DNA of 64,000 nt from assembly GCA_963823675.1 (NCBI GenBank), contig CAWGMT010000015.1, forward strand, positions 186,001-250,000, in the 5' to 3' direction. This DNA is from CAWGMT01 sp963823675. Its GTDB lineage: Bacteria; Planctomycetota; Planctomycetia; Isosphaerales; Isosphaeraceae. The notes under the pieces were generated by a model that saw only the letters and a list, made by a program, of their open reading frames with translations, did no database searches and had not been told where the DNA came from. Both the position numbers and the translations under genes were made by a program. Positions 18,886-25,734 of this stretch are shown piece after piece (the first letter of the stretch is position 1; the number at the start of each line of letters is the position of its first letter).

Positions 18886-20009
18886 TCACGGCTCCGCCAG
18901 CGGCGTGTCAACCCAAGACCGCCTGGCGTGCGATTCGAGCACGGCGTCGGCGATGATCTGGGCGTTTAAGCCCTCGTAGAAGCTCGGCATGGCCGCCCGA
19001 CGTTCGATGATCGCCGAGACGAATTCCCACATCAGGTCGTAGCGAAAGACGGTCGCCGGAGCGCCCAGAGAGGGATCGCGGGGACTGCCCGCGGGCTTGA
19101 GGAACTCATCCGGTACGGGCACGGGCGCCAGATCCTGGCCTGACTTGCCCAGCAAGATCGTGTTGGGCTCGTGCAGCCGGTACACGGCCGAGCCTTCCGA
19201 GCCGTTGATCTCAGCCCACTCGTGGCCGAAGCCGGCGCGATGATAGCCCTTGGCCAGGGTCGTTCCTTCCCACACTCCGGTGGCGCCGCTCTGAAATTCA
19301 CCGATCAGGCACGACCAGTCGTCGACGTCCGATGGCGCGCACGGCCGGCCGTCGGCGGTATGATCGCGGGTTGCAAACCGCGCAACCGCGCCGCAGACCC
19401 GTGCGATCGGGCCCAGGAGGTCGATCGCGAAATCGATCCGATGGATCGTCATGTCGAAGAGGTCCCCTGCCCCGGCGCGGCGCGATATTGCCGCCAGCCC
19501 CAGCTCGCCTCGGGCCAATCCAGGAATCGCTGCGAGCGGAAATGGCGCGGACTGCCCAGCGCGCCGGACTTGAGCAAATGCCTCAAGTAGCGCATCGCCG
19601 GCGCGAAGCGGTAGGTGAACGCGGTCATGTGGACGACACGGGCGTCGCGGGCGGCCTCGTACATCTGGCGGACCTCGCCCGCACTCAGGCCGAGCGGCTT
19701 TTCGCACATGACGTGCTTGCCGCCGCGGGCCGCGGCCAGCGTGATCGGCCGGTGGGTGTCGTTGGGCGTCGCGATGACGACCGCATCAACCGTGTCGCCG
19801 GCACACAACGCCTCGGGGTCGGTCGTCGCCTGCGCGACCTGCCATTCCTCCTGGCGCCGCTTGACGAGATCGGCGTCCGTGTCGCAAATCGCCGTGAGCT
19901 CGGCCCTGGAATCGACCCGCAAGCCGGGCAGGTGATGGTATGCCGTCACCCCCCCCGTACCGATGAATCCGACCCGCACCTTGGTTCCGACTGTTGATGT
20001 TGGGGACAT
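18886..20009 (-). CDS. Gfo/Idh/MocA family oxidoreductase, one frameshift
   Basis: The N-terminal half (19449-20009) has the Rossmann nucleotide motif VGFIGTGGVTAYHH, the TPNDTHRPIT segment and the family signature GGKHVMCEKPLGL with the catalytic Lys of EKP. The frame changes at about 19485-19500 in a CGCGCCGCGCCGG run (GWRQYR / AGAGDLFDM). The second half contains DLFDMTIHRIDFAIDLLGP, matching the substrate-domain helix (D-x3-H), and ends at 18886. The joined product is about 374 residues, a normal length. It is an NAD(P)-dependent sugar or polyol dehydrogenase; the substrate is unknown. The upstream region (20010-20090) is shared with the divergent HicB-like gene. Confidence 0.82.
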
Positions 20010-20090
20010 TTCGTGATTCTCTCCGGGGTGCTTGCCTTCCTGCTCTCGTCCTACTATTCTGCATGAGAGTTTGCAAGGAGACTTTCTGCG

Positions 20091-20354
20091 ATGAGCGATC
20101 CCACTCTGGCCGTCGAGCCGGGCATCAGCGCACCCGCTCCGGGCGGAACCATCCCAGTTTTGATCCCGATCGACCTCCCGGCGCGCATCCGCCGCGACGC
20201 CGACGGCGCACTCTGGGCGGAAGTGCCCGCGCTGCCAGGTTGCGTGGCCGGAGGTGAAACGCTCGATGAACTGCTCGCTAATCTGCGCGAAGCGGCCGAA
20301 GGTTGGCTACTGGCCAAGCAAGACATCGAAACCGACGGCTGGCCGCGGCCATGA
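20091..20354 (+). CDS. hicB: HicB-like antitoxin
   Basis: 87 residues. The HicB/YcfA-partner signature is RIRRDADGALWAEVPALPGCVAGGETLDELLANLREAAEGWL, a partial RNase H-like fold that neutralises HicA by binding it. AAGGAG (20075-20080) lies 10 nt before ATG. The Pro/Ala N-terminal extension is unusual, and there is no obvious DNA-binding tail. The stop overlaps the next gene's start (ATGA, 20351-20354), which implies translational coupling. The order is antitoxin first, less common than hicA-hicB. Some HicB-like proteins are solitary regulators, but the adjacent hicA-like gene argues for a pair. Confidence 0.82.
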   Translation: MSDPTLAVEPGISAPAPGGTIPVLIPIDLPARIRRDADGALWAEVPALPGCVAGGETLDELLANLREAAEGWLLAKQDIETDGWPRP

Positions 20355-20557
20355 AGCCGGTTTCGGGGAAGCGCCTTTGCAAAGTGCTCGAAAGCCACGG
20401 GTGGATCTTGCTCCGAATCAATGGCAGCCACCACATCTACGGACGCCCCGACCAGCCGGTCATCCTCCCGGTCCCCGTGCACGGGAATCACGATCTCCCG
20501 ACGGGAACGCAGCGGGCCTTGATGCGATTGGCGGCGCTGAGCGAGTCTGACTTGTGA
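20351..20557 (+). CDS. hicA: HicA-like mRNA interferase toxin
   Basis: 68 residues from ATG 20351, overlapping the hicB stop by 4 nt. The double-stranded RNA-binding-like fold of HicA is recognisable: KPVSGKRLCKVLESHGW, then RINGSHHIY with the catalytic His (residue 27 or 28), then VPVHGNHDLPTGTQRALMR. Family members cleave mRNA without ribosomes until bound by HicB. A longer in-frame start (20303) would lie deep inside hicB and is unlikely. No degradation is apparent, so the pair may be functional. Confidence 0.83.
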   Translation: MKPVSGKRLCKVLESHGWILLRINGSHHIYGRPDQPVILPVPVHGNHDLPTGTQRALMRLAALSESDL

Positions 20558-20611
20558 GCCGGAGCGAGCTGGCCCGGATGTCCCGTCCCACTCTCTGAAG
20601 GAAAAAACAGA

Positions 20612-21751
20612 ATGCCAAGCGAAAAACCGATTCGAGTCGCCATCGTCGGCCTGGGCTTCGGGGCCGAGTTCATTCCGATCTACCAGAGTTACCCCGGCGC
20701 GGAGATCGCCGCCATCTGCCGGCGCGACCGCAACGGGCTTCTTGAGTGCGGCGACCGCTACAAGATCAAGGGGCGTTACACCGACTATCTCGAGCTCTTG
20801 AAGGACCCCGAGATCGACGCGGTCCATATCAATTCGCCGATTCCCGACCATGCCTGGATGTCGGTCGAAGGGCTCAAGGCGGGCAAGCACGTGGCCTGCA
20901 CGGTGCCCATGGGCACCTCCACTGGCGAATGCCGTCTGATCGTCGAGGCCCAGCGCTATAGCGGCAAGATCTACATGATGATGGAGACCGTCGTTTACAG
21001 CCGCGAGTACCTCTTCGTGAAGGAGCTCTACGACAAGGGCGAGCTGGGACGGCTTCAGTTCCTGCGCGGCAGCCATCAGCAGGATATGGACGGCTGGCCC
21101 GATTACTGGCCGGGCTTGCCGCCGATGTGGTACGCCACTCACTGCGTGAGCCCCTGTCTGGCCATCCTGGGAAAGCACGCCGAAACCGTCGTCTGCCACG
21201 GGTCGGGCCGGATCCGCAGCGAGCTGATCAGCCGCTACACCAGCCCCTTTGCGATCGAGACCGCCACGTTCACAATCAAGGACTCGGACGTCGTCGCCGA
21301 GGTCACCCGCAGCCTCTTTGACACGGCCCGCCAGTATCGTGAAAGCTTCGATGCCTACGGAAGCAAGAAGAGCTTCGAATGGCAGCAGGTCGAGGGCGAG
21401 GAACCCGTCATCCACACCAAGAGCACGCCCGAGCACCCGATTTCCGAATCGGAGATCCCCCGGCGGACCAAAGTTCCCGACTACGCTCATCTCCTGCCCG
21501 AGCCGATTCGCCGCTTCACCACCAAGGGCGTCTACAGTTCCGACCTTGGCGAACAGCACCTTTCGTTCACGCAGGGCGGCGGACACGGCGGCTCGCACCC
21601 GCACCTGGTCCACGCGTTCTTGAGCGCCATCCGGGGAGATCGGCCGGCGCTGCCCGACGCCGCGACTTCCGCCAACTGGACCATGGTCGGCCTGTGCGCC
21701 CATGAGTCGGCCATGAACGGAGGCCAGAAGATCGTCATTCCGACCCTTTGA
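20612..21751 (+). CDS. Gfo/Idh/MocA family oxidoreductase
   Basis: 379 residues. The Rossmann motif is VAIVGLGFGAEFIPIY, followed by INSPIPDHAWMSVEGLKAGKHVACTVPMGTS. Here the canonical E-K-P is replaced by T-V-P, so the usual catalytic Lys is missing at that place. The C-terminal substrate domain runs to HLVHAFLSAIRGDRPALPD, a common family ending. Close relatives are abundant in planctomycete genomes and act on sugars or inositols; the substrate is unknown, and the altered motif may mean changed chemistry. Its last codons (KIVIPTL) lie inside the first unit of the 75-bp tandem repeat, and the TGA stop sits in the loop of a 9-bp hairpin. Confidence 0.85.
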   Translation: MPSEKPIRVAIVGLGFGAEFIPIYQSYPGAEIAAICRRDRNGLLECGDRYKIKGRYTDYLELLKDPEIDAVHINSPIPDHAWMSVEGLKAGKHVACTVPMGTSTGECRLIVEAQRYSGKIYMMMETVVYSREYLFVKELYDKGELGRLQFLRGSHQQDMDGWPDYWPGLPPMWYATHCVSPCLAILGKHAETVVCHGSGRIRSELISRYTSPFAIETATFTIKDSDVVAEVTRSLFDTARQYRESFDAYGSKKSFEWQQVEGEEPVIHTKSTPEHPISESEIPRRTKVPDYAHLLPEPIRRFTTKGVYSSDLGEQHLSFTQGGGHGGSHPHLVHAFLSAIRGDRPALPDAATSANWTMVGLCAHESAMNGGQKIVIPTL

Positions 21752-21905
21752 AGGGTCGGTGAGATGCCATCACGCGGAGCGTGATGACTACAACGCGGAC
21801 AGAAGATCGTCATTCCGACCCTTTGAAGGGTCGGTGAGATGCCATCACGCGGAGCGTGATGACTACAGCGCGGACAGAAGATCGTCATTCCGACCCTTTG
21901 ACAGG
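21726..21905. repeat. 75-bp tandem repeat with two hairpins per unit, between convergent genes
   Basis: Units start at 21726, 21801 and 21876 (the third is partial), with period 75. Each full unit holds CCGACCCTT-TG-AAGGGTCGG (21740-21759 in unit 1) and CATCACGC-GGA-GCGTGATG (21768-21786). Unit 1 contains the stop codon of the oxidoreductase gene on the plus strand; the partial third unit contains the stop codon of the minus-strand glycosyltransferase (21885-21887). The repeat may work as a bidirectional terminator or have arisen by duplication of the gene end together with a dispersed palindrome. Confidence 0.85.
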
Positions 21906-23191
21906 CCGAGGCGGCCAATCAATCTCTTCATGGAGGAACAGATTGTTGTGCAGATCTCCGTGACTGTTGAAGTAGCGGGGGCGCGGTGCCGACGCCTCGT
22001 AGACCGCCGCAAAGCAAGGGTATGCCAGCAGCAGAACCAGGACCGCCGTCGAGAGCAGCTTCCGTCGGCCGCGGTCGAGCTCGAAGACGGCTTGCGTCCC
22101 CTCCGCCATCAAGAGAAAGAAGGCCGGGACTAGCTCGAGGATCAGCCGCCCGTGCAATGGGTATCGCTTCATCACGGACGCAACGACGGCCAGCGCGAAT
22201 GGTAAGACCAGCATGAGCCAGACGGGCCACGACCGGCGGCACAGCCTCACTGTGCCACCCACCAGCAGACAGAGCGGCAAAACCACTGCCAGCCAGTGGA
22301 ATGCCGGATGAACCAGATTCAACGGATTGACGAAGAGGTCGAGCAGGATTCCACCCGCCTTGACCAAGCTCACCGGTGCCGACGGCCAGGGCCAGAGGGG
22401 AAGGAACGCGAAATCCCAGAAGATATACATCGTCGTGTAGGGGCTCAGGAGCGAGCGCGACGCCTGATACGCCAGCAGAAAGCTGAATAGCCAACCCACT
22501 CCGATCGCGCACCAGACCAGGGCGTCCCGGTACCGGCGCGCCAGCAAAGCGGCGAGGACAAGGCTCGACCCGCAGCCGGCGACCACGAATGCGGAACCAA
22601 ACGAGCACCAGGGCGCAGGTCGGCGCACAGAGCGATGCCGGCGGCTTGTCGCCAGGCGGCCGGCTTCGCAACGGCGTCACAGGCCAGGAGCGTGATCGCC
22701 ACTCCGGCGGCGAGATCGAGCGAGTAGGGCTTGAATTCGCTGGAATAGTAGATCAGATCGTCCGAAAAGGCGAAGAGCGCAAGCGCCACGAGCGCCGCCC
22801 GGCGCGGTAAGATGCGGCGGGCCAGGACCGCGAATGCGAAAAGCGCCGCGTTGCCACAAGCCAACGGCAATAGCCGCGTCACATAGGGCGATGGACCCAG
22901 GATCGACACCACGGCCCGCACGACGATCAGAAAGCCGAAAGGCGCCAGTTGATCGCCGGTGAGCGGCTGCGAGAAATCGAGGGGCGCCTGATCGAACGCA
23001 TTCGCCGCCAGCGATGCCTCGTCCAACCAGTAAGACCGGCCATGCGCGTAAACTGCCAGGCGAAGGAAGGTGCCCAGCACGAGCACGACCCTCTCCGGCT
23101 GGTCCCGAAGCGCCCGCCAGATTGGTGTGAGATCAATTTCATGCTTGAGAATGCTTGCGCAGGAATCTTCGCAAACCAAGCCATGGAGCAA
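21885..23191 (-). CDS. Polytopic membrane glycosyltransferase (ArnT/PMT, GT39-like), one frameshift
   Basis: The N-terminal half shows the acidic first-loop motif YWLDEASLAANAFDQ and a series of TM helices including LFAFSDDLIYYSSEFKPYSLD, as in GT39/GT83-type enzymes that use lipid-linked sugar donors. The frame changes at about 22605-22620. The second half (to 21885) continues with helices and FDRGRRKL-type basic loops. About 435 residues. The start is uncertain: no ATG lies in a good place, TTG 23191 is chosen because the sequence upstream is an intergenic hairpin element (23259-23309). The acceptor is unknown. The C-terminal stop codon lies in the 75-bp repeat. Confidence 0.7.
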
Positions 23192-23258
23192 GTTCCTCGC
23201 TGACCGGACCGCCGTCAAGCCCGATAGGATGACGGCGATGCAGCAGCATTTCCTTTCG

Positions 23259-23309
23259 CCCCTTGTGAAGGGGAGCCGGCCTTTCCTTTTCCCCCCTTGC
23301 CAAGGGGGG
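23259..23309. repeat. Paired C/G-run hairpins, dispersed intergenic element
   Basis: CCCCTT-GTG-AAGGGG (23259-23273) and CCCCCCTT-GCC-AAGGGGGG (23291-23309), followed by another G run. There is no T tract on either side, so it is not a classic terminator. It separates the hydroxypyruvate isomerase-like and glycosyltransferase genes, both on the minus strand. Such runs translate to the PPLARGG peptide seen in spurious frames. Confidence 0.55.
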
Positions 23310-23384
23310 GCCAGGGGGGGTGGCGGCGGCACGCCTCGGACACCGCAAATCGCTTTGCCCATCCTCAGCCCGGCCGAACCGCCA

Positions 23385-24320
23385 TCAAGCGGCGCCCGCC
23401 AGCGCCCGAGCCTGGGCGTCGACCTGGCGAATCGCATTGAAGGCCGCCGCCGGGTCGGACCGGGGACTCATTTCCATGCCGATCGGGTCGCGGTATCCGA
23501 CGTCGTGGATGGTCTTGAGCACGAACGGGTAGTTGATCTCGCCGGTCGTCGGCTCGTGGCGGCCCGGGTGGTCGGCGAGCTGAAAATAGCCGATCAGGTC
23601 GTGGTACTTGCGGATATTGCCGGTCAGGTTCCCCTCGCTGATCTGCTGGTGGTAGATGTCGAAGAGCATTTTCACGTTCGGTGAGCCGACCGCCTTGAGG
23701 ACGTCCGCGGCCTGCGCCGAGTGGACGACCAACTGGCGCGGATGATCGACCAGGATGTTGAGCGGCTCGAGGATGATGGTGATTCCCTCGGGCTCGACGA
23801 TCACCGCTCCGGCCTTGAGGGCTTTGATAACGGCCTCGGTCTGTTCCTCCCGCGAGGCGCCCTTGGTCTCTTCACCGGCGACGACGCAGAGTTTCTTGAC
23901 GCCCAGCTTCCTGGCCACGCCGACGGCCGAGCGGATCTCCTCCTCGAACTCCTCCCGCCGCGCCGGGTCGGGGTTGGTGATGCCATGGCCGAAACCCTTC
24001 ACCGGCGAGGCGGAAAACTGGGCGGTCGTGAGCCCGAGCTCGCCGTTGAGCTTGAGAACCGCGTCGATGTCCTTGCCGCGCCACGGCCAGAATTCGTAGT
24101 GCGAGAAGCCCGCTTCCTTGACCTTCCGGATCCGGTCGAGAAAAGGAAGCCTGTTCCAGGTCATCTCGACGTTCACGGCATACGTGAGCCACGTGCCATC
24201 GGCGGACGAACCCGCCTTGACCGGCTCCGGGCCAAGACCGTTCGAATCCGAGGCAACCAGGGTCGTGGAAATGCCGGCGCTCGCGCCGACGGCGGCCAGG
24301 AAATGGCGGCGGGTGCTCAT
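23385..24320 (-). CDS. Exported TIM-barrel protein, hydroxypyruvate isomerase-like
   Basis: 311 residues. The N-terminus RRHFLAAVGASAG looks like a Tat signal (twin Arg then hydrophobic segment). The AP-endonuclease-2/xylose isomerase-type TIM barrel follows: IILEPLNI supplies the first metal-ligand Glu, MLFDIYHQQISEGN the Asp/His cluster, QLADHPGRHEPTTGEINY the next His and Glu, and PIGMEMSPRSDP the final Glu. This set matches hydroxypyruvate isomerase (Hyi), which interconverts hydroxypyruvate and tartronate semialdehyde. Planctomycetes have many exported paralogues with undetermined sugar substrates, so the precise reaction is uncertain. Confidence 0.8.
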   Translation of the reverse strand: MSTRRHFLAAVGASAGISTTLVASDSNGLGPEPVKAGSSADGTWLTYAVNVEMTWNRLPFLDRIRKVKEAGFSHYEFWPWRGKDIDAVLKLNGELGLTTAQFSASPVKGFGHGITNPDPARREEFEEEIRSAVGVARKLGVKKLCVVAGEETKGASREEQTEAVIKALKAGAVIVEPEGITIILEPLNILVDHPRQLVVHSAQAADVLKAVGSPNVKMLFDIYHQQISEGNLTGNIRKYHDLIGYFQLADHPGRHEPTTGEINYPFVLKTIHDVGYRDPIGMEMSPRSDPAAAFNAIRQVDAQARALAGAA

Positions 24321-24467
24321 CGATGTCTCCTTGGAAGTTAGCTCTGGCCCGTTCTCAAGCGAAGCGTCTTCAGATCACCAAACATGGTAACACAACCGTG
24401 CGAGGAAGGTTATGATCGGGTTGTGATCGTGACCGACGGACGTCTGCTGCGAAACGGAAGGAACGCC

Positions 24468-25130
24468 ATGCGAATCACCTGGTACGGACATGCCGCCTTT
24501 CTGGTGGAAACTCAGGGCTTGCGGATCATCCTCGATCCTTATCGCTCGCCCGATTCGGGCGGATACAAGCCGATCGCGGAGCCGGCGGATCTCGTCATCG
24601 TGAGCCACGAGAACGACCGGTACCATAGCCATCTCGGCCAGATCGTCCCCCCGTTCGAGACGGTCCGAGCGCTCGAGATAGAGCCCGCGGGACGAGTCAT
24701 CCGAGGGATCCGGTTCGAAGCCGTTCATGTCTTCGAGACGCCGCAACGTCTGCCCGAAGACGAGGTGACGATCGTCCACTTCCGGTCCGAAGGGCTGCAC
24801 CTGGTCTTTCTGGGCGACCTGGGACACCCCCTGGGTGAAGCCGAACTGGCCCCCCTGCGCGGGGCCGAGATTGTGCTGGCGGCCGCCGGCGGTCCACCAA
24901 CGATCGATTACCCCGACATCCCCGCCCTGCTCGACGCGATCGGGCCGCGGATCGTGATTCCGATGCACTATAAGACGCCCAAAATCAACCTCGATATCCA
25001 ACCACTCGAGTGCTTTCTACACGCGCTTCCCCGAGACCCGATCGATCGCGCCGGCACGACCAAGGTCGAGATCACTCCTGAAACGCTGCCTACCAGGCGC
25101 ACGATCGTCGTTCTCGAGCATGCGCGGTGA
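24468..25130 (+). CDS. Metallo-beta-lactamase-fold (UlaG-like) protein with altered metal motif
   Basis: 220 residues from ATG 24468 (GGAAGGA upstream). The start MRITWYGHAAFLVETQGLRIILDPY is the UlaG-like opening. The usual HxHxDH motif reads SHENDRYHSH: the first His and the Asp are kept, the second His is replaced by Asn. Downstream LVFLGDLGHPL supplies the Asp-His pair and IVIPMHYKTP the last His. The function is unknown; members are hydrolases or lactonases. An in-frame start at 24384 is less likely. The stop overlaps a GTG start of the next reading frame. Confidence 0.78.
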   Translation: MRITWYGHAAFLVETQGLRIILDPYRSPDSGGYKPIAEPADLVIVSHENDRYHSHLGQIVPPFETVRALEIEPAGRVIRGIRFEAVHVFETPQRLPEDEVTIVHFRSEGLHLVFLGDLGHPLGEAELAPLRGAEIVLAAAGGPPTIDYPDIPALLDAIGPRIVIPMHYKTPKINLDIQPLECFLHALPRDPIDRAGTTKVEITPETLPTRRTIVVLEHAR

Positions 25131-25198
25131 AGTCTGTTGCCAGTTGTCAGATGTCGGGAAACCAACAGGAATGTCGCGTTCGATCCGCAGCGGAATAC

Positions 25199-25516
25199 AT
25201 GACCTTCTCGGAAATTCGGCAAACCGGTCTTACGGTGTTCTGGATTTCAGGATACTACCAGGGTGTAAGCAAACGACAACCGACAAGAAAACCTGACTAC
25301 GAAGACTCGATCTACGAGCATCCCGAATTCACGCCCGTGGAGCGCCTGCGCCACCTCATGGAGGAGCACGCCTTGACCCAGGCTGAGCTGGCCCGGCGCA
25401 CGGGCGTCGCCGTGACGTCCCTCTCCGACATTCTCAACGGCAAGCGGCGGATCAGCCCCAGAATCCGCTCGAAGTTTGCCGAATGCTTCGGCGTCTCGGC
25501 TTCCTTTTTCGCGTGA
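25199..25516 (+). CDS. XRE-family helix-turn-helix protein (HigA-like)
   Basis: About 105 residues if started at ATG 25199; the frame is open from GTG 25127, which overlaps the previous stop. The C-terminal half is a clear HTH: RLRHLMEEHALTQAELARR, GVAVTSLSDILNGKRRISP, RIRSKFAECFGVSASFF. This matches antitoxin-type HigA regulators. No HigB toxin gene adjoins it. The residues before SKRQPTRKPDYED look non-conserved, so the true start may be further in. Confidence 0.65.
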   Translation: MTFSEIRQTGLTVFWISGYYQGVSKRQPTRKPDYEDSIYEHPEFTPVERLRHLMEEHALTQAELARRTGVAVTSLSDILNGKRRISPRIRSKFAECFGVSASFFA

Positions 25517-25527
25517 GGTCTGCCGTC

Positions 25528-25585
25528 ATCGTAGTCATCTCGCTCCGCGTGATGCGCCTTCGTCACGCGGAGCGTGACGACTACG
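25528..25585. repeat. Face-to-face pair of HAERDDY-type palindromic elements
   Basis: CGTAGTCATC...CTCCGCGTGATG is followed about 8 nt later by the inverted CGTCACGCGGAGCGTGACG-ACTACG. Together they could form a long hairpin. This is the same family as at 12555 and in the 75-bp repeat at 21726. Confidence 0.65.
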
Positions 25586-25613
25586 GCGAGCCGCATGGCT
25601 CGTCAGGCCGGGT

Positions 25614-25688
25614 AACCCGGAGCCAACGGCGACGGCGACGGTCTAAGCTTGAGAAGTGAGTACACGCCGTCGCCGTTGGCTCCGGGTT
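25614..25688. repeat. 22-bp perfect inverted repeat with 31-nt loop
   Basis: The arm 25614-25635 (starts AACCCGGAGCCAACGG) and the arm 25667-25688 are exact reverse complements. It lies between the convergent XRE gene and the giant S53 gene. The strong stem could end transcription from both sides, or be another mobile palindrome family. I see no gene in 25517-25734. Confidence 0.75.
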
Positions 25689-25734
25689 AAACGAGCTCGG
25701 CGCATGCGGCATGGGGGCAATTGCACCCAGTGCA

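Noticed and set aside
20054..21703. 549-codon minus-strand frame
   Set aside because: It covers hicBA and the Gfo/Idh gene in antisense; those have clear family motifs, this has none.
21726..21905. Possible CRISPR or phage attachment site
   Set aside because: The 75-bp units abut, contain coding sequence and hairpins, and no integrase is near.
24240..24262. tRNA-like T-arm phrase (CCGTTCGAATCC)
   Set aside because: It lies inside the hydroxypyruvate isomerase-like coding sequence and has no acceptor or anticodon stem around it.
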